Assembly: GCA_016648135.1 (NCBI GenBank)
Contig: JADDOH010002329.1
Location: forward strand, 62,001-126,000
Source of the DNA: Agrypnia vestita
Taxonomy: Eukaryota > Arthropoda > Insecta > Trichoptera > Phryganeidae
Reading direction: 5' to 3'
Length of the DNA: 64,000 nucleotides
Part shown: positions 55,166 through 64,000 of the stretch, one piece after another
Layout of the letters: each line of letters opens with the position of its first letter
How positions within the stretch are numbered: position 1 is the stretch's first letter
Notes under the pieces: model-generated
What the model saw: only the letters and a program-made list of their open reading frames with translations
What the model was told of the DNA's origin: nothing
Databases searched by the model: none
Made by a program: the position numbers and the translations under genes

Positions 55166-55318
55166 ACAAACTTAATACTTACAATTTTTGTTGATTTTCA
55201 AATTAAAATTGGAAACCCTTCAAATGTTTTAATTTGATTTTAAATATTATAAAAAAATCCGGACCGATATAAGAACCTGTTTGTTTAATTGTTAAAATAT
55301 ATTTATGTATTTTAATCA

Positions 55319-55471
55319 AACAACTTTGTATTAACCACTTAACTAGTAACTCTACGGTTTCTATACCACTGTAACCGTTAGACGTAGAGTTAACTAGTAA
55401 CTCTACGGTTTCTATACCACTGTAACCGTTAGACGTAGAGTTACTAGTTAAGTGGTTAATACAAAGTTGTT
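55319..55471. repeat. 153-bp palindrome built from two 51-bp units
   Basis: The ends AACAACTTTGTATTAACCAC and their exact complement close a palindrome. Inside, a 51-bp unit (AACTAGTAACTCTACGG... ...CGTAGAGTT) occurs twice in tandem (55341-55391, 55392-55442). Each unit is itself an imperfect inverted repeat (ACTCTACGGTT facing AACCGTTAGACGTAGAGT). The duplicated SNSTSNGYSGIETVELLV-type peptide in a minus frame is a by-product. Confidence 0.95.
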
Positions 55472-55479
55472 TTATTTTA

Positions 55480-56510
55480 ATTATTATTACCACAAAGTTA
55501 ACGCTATAAACATCAAAAATAAAAATTATTTGCTTATTAATAAATATTTTATTGTGAAATTTCATTTTTGATACTATTCTTTGATAAATAAAACAAATTA
55601 CATTAATCAATTGGAAAGTTTGCTGAATTGGCCATTTAAAATTACGAAAAATATATTAAATGAATCTATTATTTCATTGAATATTATATTTATTTAATTG
55701 ATTCTCGTATAAACGTATTCTCGTATATTATAATACTAATTTCTAAAAAAAACATTGTTTTAAACTAAAACTTACCTGAATGTTGTCTGTAAAGAACAAA
55801 AAAGAATGTGACTAAAATAAAAGCCAGGTATTAAAAAAATATTTTATTTAAATTAAATTTATTTATATTTATATCTTTCATTCGCTTGACCGTGTTATAT
55901 TTATTCGTCATGTATCTTTGATCATTGCTAGGTAAGAATTGGATAGCAAAACATTTATTGTGACGCCTGACGACTCTTCGGTATGGCACTAATTTTGGTC
56001 GAACCCAATGTTTTCCTTGTCTCATTACGAGGGTTGACTGCGGTGCGCGCCGAGCCTCCCTGCAGCACGAAGCAGCTGTTTAGCGAGTTTGTAAACAAGT
56101 TGTTACCTCGCGTTAGCTTATGCAGTTCATTCCATGACCGGACAAAAAGCTTAACAAAATATCGTTTAGATCGTTTCGATTTCATGACATGGTATTAGTT
56201 TTAAGTCGATTTTTCAGAATATCTTATAAATTATAGCTGAAATAGAGTTATTATAATGAACAATAATAATAATACATCGACCCCTTCGCGACATAATATC
56301 GTACGCATAAATTTAACAAAATGTTTTTTATTATTAATATTTCTCGATATGGTTTATAGATTTAATTCAAAATAAAAATATACATTTTATTTTACGAACT
56401 AAAATAAAAATATATTTTTTAGTAAATAAAAACACACTTGTTTTTAGTTCTACTTATTTAATTTTTAGACGCGTTTTGTCCTACACTTAACAATACACTC
56501 AACGAAATAA
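55480..56510. other. AT-rich DNA with one CpG-bearing patch
   Basis: The patch 55960-56190 has open frames on both strands (76 and 71 codons). The minus frame contains KLFVRSWNELHKLTRGNNLF, which loosely resembles the R-x-WN-x-LP segment at the end of some LINE ORFs. This is too weak to call. Confidence 0.3.
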
Positions 56511-56514
56511 AATT

Positions 56515-56920
56515 GCATAGCTATCCTCTTCCACATATGTATCACCTTTCTTTATCATTCGTGTTTGAAGAAAATTGTTTCTTAAAATCATGCCAAAATA
56601 CAACAATACTTAAAAACTTACTTTCAATAGTTTTCATATAAATATAAGTTGTGGACTGTGAAATAAATGGTGATGAAACTAGTTCATAGTTAAACTTGTG
56701 ATGGTATAACTACGAACTAGAAAAATTTACACACAAATAATAAAGAATCCTACCAAATCCTTCGTGTTAAAGGTTACCTTTTAAATTTTTTACTCTTTGT
56801 TTATGTCTAAATATTGCCAATTTTAATTTACAGTATTCATTGTATCCTGTTGAAAGGATTTATAGCTCAGAAATACATTGAGTACATCAATAAATAATGA
56901 TTTTAAACAAAGTGTTTTCT
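56515..56920 (+). mobile_element. Rep-Y copy and decayed Penelope-like end
   Basis: 56520-56600 matches 34430-34520 (CCTCTTCCACATATGTATCA, GCCAAAATACAACAATAC). At 56845-56915 the order ATTCATTGTATCCTG, GAAATACATTG, AATAAATAATGATTTTA follows that of the terminal repeat at 44560-44605, with the hairpin lost. Confidence 0.45.
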
Positions 56921-56924
56921 TCGT

Positions 56925-57435
56925 ATTTATATATTAATAATAATTTTGTTACCGAGTTATTTTGTTACTACTGAAGAAACTATATTTATTTTTTATTTTA
57001 TTTTACCATTTAGAAAGCGAATTGTGAAAACATAATTCAATAATCTATATAATACATGAAACTAGGCCGTGTATCTTTGTATCACTGTATGTTTTCATCG
57101 GGTTTTTTTGAGCGTGCATATATACATATAAATATATTCGCTAACTCGTATAATTGTCTCTATTCAGAAATAATTCTCATGGCCTTTGATTCAGCGTTAT
57201 TACTTGTGTATTTGTGATTCGGTACTTATTTATTATAATGTGTTGACGTTAGCAGCGACATTGTGTAGCGGAAGAGTCGGCCTCCGATACGCCAATTATT
57301 CCACTCGTGTTATTCTGACTATTATTAAAGAATAATAGATATTGCGGCTTTATACATCACAATATAAAATGTTGTTGTTAATTTTTATGACAAATGATTT
57401 TTGTGTGTCCTTTGTTAATGCGTAGAATGATACGT
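56925..57435. other. AT-rich DNA, nothing recognised
   Basis: No supported feature. Confidence 0.4.
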
Positions 57436-57439
57436 ATTA

Positions 57440-57650
57440 CGTGTGTGTAATTGATTTCCTGCTCAAAAGTGAGTGGACGTCGTGTTTTTGGTTGTGTGCC
57501 GAGTTGCGAGCGCGCTCCCCGTGTGCAAGGCTCCGGTGCGGGGGCGCTGTGGACTAAGAACCAGTACACTGTAGTAGGTAAGGAGGTTTGGATATTATGA
57601 CACTTGCGTTCGGGGGATTTTGGCACGATAACATGTAATGAAGGTACAAA
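57440..57650. promoter_or_regulatory. GC-rich island with arm of a long-range inverted repeat
   Basis: GTTGCGAGCGCGCTCCCCGT and CCGGTGCGGGGGCGCTG are followed by 57583-57624 (AGGTTTGGATATTATGACAC, CGGGGGATTTTGGCA), which is the reverse complement of 58470-58511 with about five differences. The 846 bp between are AT-rich and include a LINE tail, so the arms could be ends of a composite insertion or two inverted copies of one regulatory block. Confidence 0.4.
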
Positions 57651-57659
57651 AAATGAGTA

Positions 57660-58050
57660 AGTGGAACGTAAAAATATCAAACCTGATGTTTAACAGGTCT
57701 GTACCATACTTATATTAATCATTGCTAGACGCTTTTCGCGGGTCTTTTCTTTCACTAGACGTTTTAATGCTCTATAAATAATTATATCATTTACGTTATA
57801 ATTTATTTATTTTTATTTATATAGATTTAGATTTTATCAATTTATATTTTTACATATATAAATTGGTTTCAGAATATTTTGACTAATGATACATATTAGT
57901 TTTCTAAGGATACATTTGGTTTTTCGTTGTATCTTTCCAAAAAGTAGACAATCTCTTGTGCTTTGAGAGGGACTTACACTTTTATTTTTTACCCGCATAT
58001 TCACGTACATATACATTCACATTTATATTATGTTTTTTGAAATGGTCTTT
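57660..58050. other. AT-rich DNA, nothing recognised
   Basis: No supported feature. Confidence 0.35.
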
Positions 58051-58054
58051 TAAT

Positions 58055-58330
58055 TTAATTTTTAGTTCCATACAGTATGTTGTGTGGGCACTTGTTTTCA
58101 GTTAGACATATTGCATTCCATAATTTGAAGATTTTAAGACCTTTGTGCATCAGACAATTTTGTGAGAACAATTTTTTCTTTTCCTTCCGAAGTCTGATGC
58201 TGCCGCCTCCTCTTTTATTGTATGAATGAAAATCCTTATTTAGTTTCATCCTGTTATCAAAGTATTTGAGTAATAGTCTGTGTTTGATTTTAAGCATTTG
58301 TACCAATACAATTTATTTTATTCTTTGATT
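58055..58330 (-). pseudogene. LINE ORF2 C-terminal tail, Jockey/CR1-like
   Basis: The minus-strand 83-codon frame contains HSYNKRGGGSIRLRKEKKKL, then NCLMHKGLKIFKLWNAICLT. The tyrosine-N-x-R start, arginine/lysine-rich middle and G-x-x-x-x-x-LWN motif match the conserved C-terminus of Jockey, CR1 and related LINEs (usually Y-x-TR...R...G-x-x-LWN-x-LP). Here the usual LP after LWN is lost, so the copy is decayed. 5'-truncated. Confidence 0.6.
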
Positions 58331-58419
58331 TACTAAATCTTATTTTAGGTCACTCAACATTTTTGTTATTTTTGTTCTTCTAACGAATTTGAACGTAATA
58401 TATTTTATTCGGGCCACTT

Positions 58420-58960
58420 TTTAGCGATATTGCCTGACACCCTTAAATTTAACGTTTTATTTTTTTCTCTGCCAAAATCCCCCGAAGTCGAATGTCACAA
58501 TATCCGAACCTTCTTCGCATACAAGTGTGGAAAACATTTCGGGTCCGATACCGTAGCGCAAGCGTGGCGGTCGCCGGTTCCCGCCCGGCTGCTTCGGCCA
58601 GGGCGCGCGCACCGGCCAAACTTGGGCGTAAATAATTAATACCCCGATTCGGGTATCGATACTAATCTAATTGTGTGACTAACTAATCAGCTAAAACAAA
58701 TAGCTGCACACGGGTCCTTGGGCGGCCGAGGCCGGCACGGCTGGCACGCCGCGCGCGCCGCCGCTAGATTAACACTGGGAAGGTATTACATATGGATGAG
58801 TGTTTGCTGTGGGTGCAGTTTATATTACATTGTGCCGTTTGAATTGTGTTCCCCCCCTCCGCCCCGTTTCATTATCTAGCCCCCTTCCCCGCCATCACCC
58901 CCAGCCATCACTCAGCGCCGCGATGACTTGAATAAACCGTGTCGGATGTAATCTATAATT
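58420..58960. promoter_or_regulatory. Long CpG-rich island, candidate regulatory DNA
   Basis: GCGCAAGCGTGGCGGTCGCC, GCCAGGGCGCGCGCACCGGC, GGCGGCCGAGGCCGGCACGG and GCCGCGCGCGCCGCCGCTAG, with GTAAATAATTAATACCC and CTAATCAGC words. An AGTCGAATGTCACAATATCC block at 58487-58506 is repeated inverted at 57588-57610. Frames on both strands are compositional. Same texture as 23240-23960 and 27540-27990. Confidence 0.45.
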
Positions 58961-58969
58961 TATTTTTAA

Positions 58970-59460
58970 CACCCTCTTGTATTCTTTTGCGCCAACAATG
59001 CAGCTGATCAAACCGGAAATTGCATAATTAAGTGAAGATATAAAAAGTAAGTCTCGGCATTAAAATTATCGTATAAAGGGTAAATTGCATTCGTCATGGA
59101 CAACAGTCCTATGGAATTATTTTAATGATAGTGCGTTATTAATTAAACAGAAATACGGCAAAAAAAGCATACTCGTTTTCCGAGAAAGTGCACTCTACGT
59201 TGTACCACCTATTTGCGATAAAAATTGTGGAGTAAACCAACAAATGTATTACATAACTAATACATCAATGATTAATAATTCTAATGCCTCATTTTGGTAT
59301 AATTTAAATAAGAAAACACATAAAAATGACTTCATTTTTACATTATCTGTTCTTGTTTATTCTTCATTATTCTTATTCTTCTTATTATTATACAAAAGTA
59401 ACGTTATTTTCTGCATATCTTATTATTTTTCTTTAATTTTTTCGTTTGCTATACCAGTTT
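58970..59460. other. AT-rich DNA with a 133-codon chance frame
   Basis: The frame 59085-59486 starts at a TTG, has a phenylalanine/leucine-rich low-complexity stretch and runs into the FB-A fragment, so I do not treat it as a gene. Confidence 0.35.
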
Positions 59461-59461
59461 G

Positions 59462-59570
59462 TATGGAAGTCTTTGGGCGTTTATAGGGCTTACGCCGTAT
59501 TTGTATGGTCGGCTTGGGTGATCACTTTGTCACAATGTAACGTTCACTGATTTTACTCATAATTGACTAT
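59462..59570 (+). mobile_element. FB-A fragment
   Basis: TGTATGGAAGTCTTTGGGCG, GTCGGCTTGGGTGATCACTT and ACAATGTAACGTTCACTGA follow the FB-A order, with the GTCTCACAGAG end replaced by unrelated AT-rich DNA. Confidence 0.55.
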
Positions 59571-59574
59571 TACA

Positions 59575-60050
59575 TCTGTCAAACTTTTAACTTGTGTGTA
59601 TGTTATTTATGTACCTATATTTTTGTTTTTTTATTTTTTATTTTATTTTAGCAAACATTTTAGCAAACCAACACAGGTATGACACCCCCGTAAATTTTGT
59701 CCATGATACTATAACATAAAGTCATCTAAATAATTACATTATTATATTACAGAGGTGTAGACACATAAGGAAGTTTTTTATGTGTCGCATCAATATCATA
59801 TTGTCTATTGCAATAAAAAAAAAATTTTTGAATTTCTAAATATTTATTAAAAGTCTAAATATGTATAGGTATATTGGTTTGCGAATGAAGAATATTGTAC
59901 GTTCTAATGAATAGCGGTAACGGAGGGAAGTATCCGATAATCGTAATGAAAAAAATTAATTGAAATATACTGCGTGTTAAGGTGATTCAAATGGAAACTG
60001 TTATGTTTAATTTCGCAAAGAAAATTTTGTACATCAAATTCAATCATTTA
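59575..60050. other. AT-rich DNA, nothing recognised
   Basis: No supported feature. Confidence 0.4.
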
Positions 60051-60057
60051 AAATTTT

Positions 60058-60320
60058 TTAAAGTATCATTAAATCAGTGATTATTCTTCCATTAGATAAA
60101 GACACAAGATAAAAATGAATTAATCTGTCCATGTATGATTGCTGATACCATCTTAAATAAATAAAGTATATTTTAATAATTCTTTCTTGGATCGATTCAA
60201 TCATTTTTATATATTTTGTCATGTATTTATAGTTCGATGCACATATCGATGCATATTCTAACTTACTGCGAATTAAAAGTGCTATGATATTATATAGTCT
60301 ATCTGGCATATAAAAGAAAA
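60058..60320 (-). pseudogene. LINE reverse transcriptase C-terminal remnant, Jockey/CR1-like
   Basis: The minus-strand frame gives ALLIRSKLEYASICASNYKY, then KYIKMIESIQERIIKIYFIY and MDRLIHFYLVSLSNGRIITD. The LVRSKLEYAS pattern followed by I-E-x-IQ-x-R is a hallmark of the region just after the catalytic palm in Jockey/CR1/I-type LINEs, where the usual reading is S-x-LEY-x-x-x-W. Here the tryptophan is lost. No upstream catalytic motif is present. Confidence 0.7.
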
Positions 60321-60344
60321 GGCTGCAGTATATAAAAATTATTA

Positions 60345-60605
60345 CTATTATAATACGAGGATTACTAATTTAAAATGTACTGAATTCTAGATTTTATAGA
60401 ATACATGGCCTATAAATTTGTATAAAACATGATTTGGGAAGGGATAGATAAAAGTAAAGTTTTAGGATTTGGGAAGGGATAGATAGATATAGATAAAGAT
60501 AAAATATAGAATTAAGTCTATTGTAAATTAGTAATCCTCGGTGACTGCATTCAAAACATTTTTTGCATATTGCTGCCTTTACTTTTATACGCCATATATT
60601 AAATA
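60345..60605. repeat. Rep-X copies in inverted arrangement
   Basis: A plus copy (GAGGATTACTAATTTAAAAT, GTACTGAATTCTAGATTTTA, 60350-60420) faces a minus copy (TAATCCTCGGTGACTGCATTC, GCATATTGCTGCCTTTAC, 60530-60590). Between them GATTTGGGAAGGGATAGATA occurs twice (60431, 60468). Confidence 0.65.
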
Positions 60606-60609
60606 CCAC

Positions 60610-60845
60610 GTTTCACTTTGACTTACATTAAAGCCAACTATGGCAGAAATTTATTGTAACAATATCTAAATTTGTCTAGAATACGAAGCAATATTCGTTT
60701 TATGTGTACATGACATTCATCAAAATTATTAACATTTACACTGTAACGCCTGAAAAATCATTTCAATTTTTAACTCTTTGGAGCTAAAAATGAATGCTTG
60801 TAAATTTCTGGATCGTTTCAGCAACCTTGTTGTTTCAGTCATATT
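60610..60845. other. AT-rich DNA, nothing recognised
   Basis: No supported feature. Confidence 0.35.
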
Positions 60846-60849
60846 TCGC

Positions 60850-61330
60850 TAGTCTAGGGGTAAAAATAAACTACCCCGCGGTCATCTTGACATACGTCAC
60901 AGGTTCGGCCATCAGCGCTACCGAGGGACGGTGTCGTTCCTCCCAATACCGAACGTCCACCCGGGAGGACGGGACCCCCCCACACACTCGTGGCTGCGTT
61001 CTAACCGATGTTAGTATTTAGTACCCAATTTGCAGTTGCATTCATTTGTCAAGTATTCAATCGTACCGGGCTAATCTGGTGCAGTCCTGGCGGTCCTCTC
61101 GCCGCTGGGGCTGCATTAATGCGCCTTCCTCCCCTTTGTCGAGACGGGCCGTAGGAAACCTGCGCTGTTTGAACGGGCTTCCGACTGCCGTTTGATTTTG
61201 CGTTTGCGGTGCATCGGTTCTTTACATACCCACGGACACGGCCGTAAGTCGTGTTTGCTCCGGGGCATTATGATGCGGTGATTTTTGCTCGTTTCGCGCG
61301 CGTCGGAATAGAAAATGTTTTGAACGCAGT
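60850..61330. promoter_or_regulatory. CpG-rich island, candidate regulatory DNA
   Basis: CTACCCCGCGGTCATC, CGGACACGGCCGTAAGTCG and GTTTCGCGCGCGTCGG with GGGCTGCATTAATGCGCC and CCGGGCTAATCTGG between. Mixed, non-repetitive and without long homopolymers for about 480 bp. The 75-codon plus frame is not recognised. It ends where Rep-X DNA begins. Confidence 0.45.
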
Positions 61331-61400
61331 CGCCGAGGATTACTTAAATAGTAGATTTTATAGAAAATCAACTATTTAAGTCACTGTTAAAAGCAAGGAC
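61325..61400 (+). repeat. Rep-X fragment with 40-bp hairpin
   Basis: GCAGTCGCCGAGGATTACTT and AGATTTTATAGAAA match Rep-X. ACTTAAATAGT (61342-61352) and ACTATTTAAGT (61371-61381) are exact complements, with ATTTT/AAAAT extending inside. Confidence 0.6.
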
Positions 61401-61567
61401 AGCACTATTCTCGTAGTGTAAAAAGCAAAGTCGGCAATATACACTTCAAACAATCATCCTCCAAGGATGTGTCACGTGACAAAATGGCCGCTTCATACTT
61501 ATGTGAAAATTGATAGTGATTTTAGACTGATACGTCATAGCAGACAGCAGACATGACCAATTATGTA

Positions 61568-61730
61568 AATAGCAAAAGAAGTAATGTCTACAATTTGGTA
61601 CCAAATACAGCGTTATCAACATTTAAAAATTAAATATTTATACACCTATATAAAAGGAAAACTAAAAAAAAAGGAATTTAAAAAAAAAACTTATTCCCAA
61701 TAAAACGTAAGCTTCATTGATTTCAGAGAA
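61568..61730 (+). repeat. Dispersed repeat, partner at 15136-15290
   Basis: AATAGCAAAAGAAGTAATGTC, ACCAAATACAGC, AAATATTTATACACCTATATAAAAGG and TTCATTGATTT occur in the same order as in the 15.1-kb copy. Confidence 0.6.
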
Positions 61731-61914
61731 ATATATCCTTATTCTTTTTAGTTGTAAATATGTGAGGCAAATTAATGCGACAAATCGATGTTGTTATTGA
61801 ATAACTTTTTTAATAAAACAATTTTGATTTTGGTATTTTTTTAATGTAGATCATTTGTTTAACGTCACAATTTTATGAAAATATATTCTTTACACTTTTG
61901 GTGAAATATCGGCG

Positions 61915-62215
61915 GTTTAGGAGATAATCGACAAATAGGTTTGCATTTTTTTTTCAAAATATCTGACCTATCTTCATAAATGACATCGGGCTATCAAGTA
62001 CCTTATTCATTCGTTTTGATGTTGATGATGAACAAATTAAATAAAATATTTATAACTGTGCAGACATTAGAACCAATTTTTTTTGCAAGACTTTAATAAA
62101 TTTTTTTGACTTGTATCAAAGCGAATGACTATTTAATATACTATGTTTATTACTTTCATGATAGTCTAACGTTTTACAAAAGATAAGTCAGAAATATTAA
62201 AAAAATTCAAACTCT
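61915..62215. mobile_element. FB-B element, both arms, decayed
   Basis: AGGAGATAATCGACAAATAG with GGTTTGCATTTTTTTTTCAA on the left and ATGATAGTCTAACGTTTTACAAA, GATAAGTCAGAAATATTAAA on the right follow the 18747-19292 palindrome. The two CAGGGT ends are lost. Confidence 0.65.
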
Positions 62216-62280
62216 GCTGTTGTTTATTTCCTTCGCTTTTGAAATTTTACCCAACAGTGACATGAACATAATATTTTTTT

Positions 62281-62449
62281 ATTAATTAATTAGAAAGACG
62301 TACAGAAAAACCAAATCAACGAAAAAATATTTGTCTGCTAACGGGATTCGAACCACTGATTTCCTCCTATCCGGGGGAGGCGCGTTAAATTCCGTTTTTT
62401 TTTTAATTCGTTGATTTGATTTTTCTACAGGTCTTTCTAATTGATTAAT
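62281..62449. mobile_element. 169-bp inverted repeat with a tRNA-type B box in the loop
   Basis: 62281-62323 (ATTAATTAATTAGAAAGACG and on) is the reverse complement of 62407-62449 with a few changes. The loop has, on the minus strand, GGTTCGAATCC (62344-62354), a perfect B box, inside GTGGTTCGAATCCCGTTAGC. No A box is convincing. A SINE or tRNA fragment enclosed by the arms of a foldback is the simplest reading. Confidence 0.65.
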
Positions 62450-62660
62450 AATTTGGTTTTAAATTTCACAGAACATTGTTCTGAAAAATTGCAACTTCAC
62501 AATAAGAATGTGTTCTTGAATATAATATTTTCTATTCAAAACTCAATGAAGAAGACTAACCAGAAGTTTTTGGTATTAACTTTGGTTATTATTATTTTTG
62601 ATGTGATTTTTTTTTAAATATATAGATGTCTCATCAATATTTTTATTATTTTCAAAGTTA
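62450..62660. other. AT-rich DNA, nothing recognised
   Basis: No supported feature. Confidence 0.35.
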
Positions 62661-62664
62661 ACTA

Positions 62665-62786
62665 AACGCTTGTGCTATAAAAATAGGACTAACGTAGTGG
62701 TAAGATACAAATCTCACCATCACCACTAGCTAAATCACAAGGCGAATATTACGCTTAAACACTAGACCAGAGATATACTCTGGTCT
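62665..62786 (-). mobile_element. SINE-2, tRNA-derived, minus strand
   Basis: On the minus strand an A-box-like TGGTCTAGTGTTTAAGC is followed by a degenerate B region (GGTGAGATTTGTATC) and the body ATAGCACAAGCGTTTAG, matching 21205-21230. The head overlaps a perfect 9-bp stem AGACCAGAG/CTCTGGTCT (62764-62786). Confidence 0.55.
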
Positions 62787-62789
62787 ACT

Positions 62790-63295
62790 ATCTAAGTAGT
62801 CGCCTCTCGCTCTTTCTAACACTTCTTTTAATATTATTTCTACCACATTTTTTATTTTGACGGAATGTGGTTTTAGTACACCAAAGAAAAAAATCAGTAC
62901 AAATTGAATCGGGTAAAAGAGACAACCAGTTGATATTTAGCTTTTAGTGAAATGCATCTTTGCGAAAATTATTGGGTTATATAACTCGTTTAAAAATTTA
63001 TGATTGCTCGCTGATTTGCAAACCAAGGAGATTTTAAACCAAAAGTTGTCGAGTATCCACTATAGTAAATGTTTAAAATTATTTGGTTTAAAAAGTTTTC
63101 CAAAAAACAACACCGGCCTGCTATCCCACTTCTTTCTCTTTATTTTTTTCAATTGGTTTTAAGTCTAAACTCAACAGAATATTAAGGTAATAAAATAAAC
63201 AATATACCCATAAAATTCATAACGAAATTCCAAAAAGGAGGATCCAACATTGTGATATAACTATAGATAGGAACTAACATAATTTTTGACCGGGG
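62790..63295. other. AT-rich DNA, nothing recognised
   Basis: No supported feature. Confidence 0.4.
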
Positions 63296-63301
63296 TCAAT
63301 G

Positions 63302-63352
63302 TCATGTATGTGTATGTATGCATATATATGTATGTGTGTATGTATGTATGTA
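63302..63352. repeat. (TATG)n microsatellite
   Basis: TATG/TGTA units with interruptions, about 50 bp. Confidence 0.9.
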
Positions 63353-63401
63353 TTTGTTCGTATATGTTATATATATGAGGGATAGCTGTGAACATTACAT
63401 A

Positions 63402-63478
63402 TTGTTACCATCACGCCGTTTCCCCGTGGGTGATACCAGAGAGGATAGAGCGCCACACTCTTCTGTCCTGACATAGAA
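63402..63478 (-). mobile_element. LINE-A 3' end only
   Basis: CCATCACGCCGTTTCCCCGT and the following AGAGCGCCACACTCTTCTGT, CCTGACA match 27140-27195. A very short 5'-truncated insertion. Confidence 0.65.
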
Positions 63479-63485
63479 CATATTT

Positions 63486-63534
63486 AAAAGTGGACTAAAT
63501 AAATATTCAAATACTTATCTTATAGTCCACTTTT
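63486..63534. repeat. Short inverted repeat, 12-bp stem
   Basis: AAAAGTGGACTA (63486-63497) and TAGTCCACTTTT (63523-63534) are exact complements around a 25-bp loop, directly beside the LINE-A end. Confidence 0.7.
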
Positions 63535-63669
63535 ATAATATATCCCTCTTGATAATAATATTCCCTGCGCACTCCAACCCCCTACTCCCACTATTGGCAC
63601 TCCGTCGTTTTCACACTGATGTATGACTAGTATATAAGGACATATTTTTTTAATGTTTAGTCAGTTATG

Positions 63670-63735
63670 ACTAAAACTTCCCTGAAGAAGCTACGGTCGT
63701 AGCGAAACCTGGTCGGAATCGACAATAAATAGAAG
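63670..63735 (+). mobile_element. Hammerhead-like terminal repeat, best-formed copy
   Basis: TTCC (63678-63681), CTGAAGA, A, hairpin GCTACG-GT-CGTAGC (63690-63703), GAA, ACC-T-GGT (63707-63713), C, GGAA (63715-63718). Stem I TTCC/GGAA, stem II 6 bp and stem III ACC/GGT all pair, and the base before GGAA is C, the preferred hammerhead cleavage residue. One extra A lies between the CTGANGA box and stem II. The family tail AATAAATAGAAGTGGTG follows. Confidence 0.7.
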
Positions 63736-63739
63736 TGGT

Positions 63740-64000
63740 GTTTAACCAAGTTATTTTTATTTATTTAATTATAATGTCCCACCACAAAGTGTTTTCTTCC
63801 TTCAAAAATTAAAAAAAATCTTTATTTGAATGTACCTAGTCAATTTAATACTTCACCTATATGAGATATGAGAGATTTTGAAACTCTAGCAGTAAAATAT
63901 AAAATACAGTTTATGATTTCCATACATTTTAATGATCACCATGAATAGTATCTACAATGTTTATTCCAAATCATTCAATAATTTAGATTTTAAATTAAGG
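63740..64000. other. AT-rich DNA, nothing recognised
   Basis: No supported feature. Confidence 0.4.

Noticed and set aside
55319..55471. CRISPR-like repeat array
   Set aside because: Only two tandem units without unique spacers, in a eukaryotic setting. It is a palindromic tandem repeat.
55203..55610. 135-codon minus-strand frame with duplicated SNSTSNGYSGIETVELLV-type peptide
   Set aside because: The repeat is the translation of a tandem palindrome and changes sense with strand. The remaining residues are AT-driven. Not a repeat protein.
59085..59486. 133-codon open frame
   Set aside because: It begins at TTG, has a phenylalanine/leucine-rich low-complexity stretch and ends inside a foldback transposon fragment. 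No domain, start context or 3' signal.

Overview
The window looks like gene-free (intergenic or deep intronic) DNA from an insect nuclear genome, most likely a moth or butterfly. The reasons are indirect. The DNA is very A+T-rich, by eye about two thirds. Every long open frame is short or degenerate. There are several kinds of non-LTR retrotransposon tail, tRNA-derived SINE heads, foldback and MITE elements, one hAT-type element with an 8-bp target duplication, and a degenerate CCTAA (insect TTAGG telomere-type) tract. No complete protein-coding gene, rRNA gene, canonical tRNA gene or CRISPR array was found. All homology statements come from reading translations and remembered family patterns, not from searches.

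Layout. 1-12 kb: AT-rich DNA with a 256-bp foldback (1667-1922), SINE pieces, a second foldback (10476-10666) and G+C-richer islands at 520-870, 3590-3960 and 11860-12110. 12-23 kb: a tandem duplication, a 546-bp palindrome (18747-19292), LINE tails, SINE heads and an unexplained 142-codon frame (17377-17805). 23-28 kb: a strong CpG-rich island (23240-23960), two LINE 3' ends in antisense orientation and another island (27540-27990). 28-35 kb: Penelope-like remnants, including a broken GIY-YIG-like coding tail (32826-33087), an inverted-repeat element carrying the telomere-type tract, and a 121-bp near-perfect palindrome. 35-46 kb: a 560-bp inverted repeat with hammerhead-like ends (39012-39570), a hAT element (39991-40597), a 145-bp MITE and a cluster of nested inverted repeats at 43.1-44.2 kb. 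46-57 kb: a possible cysteine-containing exon beside an island (47980-48620), two SINEs, a LINE tail and a broken transposon gene (53440-54362). 57-64 kb: islands at 57440-57650, 58420-58960 and 60850-61330, two LINE reverse-transcriptase tails and a clean hammerhead-like fold (63678-63718).

Two themes stand out. First, about a dozen scattered sites share a hairpin followed by GAAAC or a close variant. At the best-preserved sites, flanking sequence pairs to give a three-stem hammerhead-type fold whose stems differ in sequence between copies. One such repeat flanks a GIY-YIG-like coding tail, which points to Penelope-like elements. Second, about a dozen GC/CpG-rich blocks stand out from the AT-rich, repeat-filled surroundings and hold no convincing reading frame. 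They are candidates for conserved regulatory DNA of a neighbouring developmental gene, which only a cross-species alignment could show.
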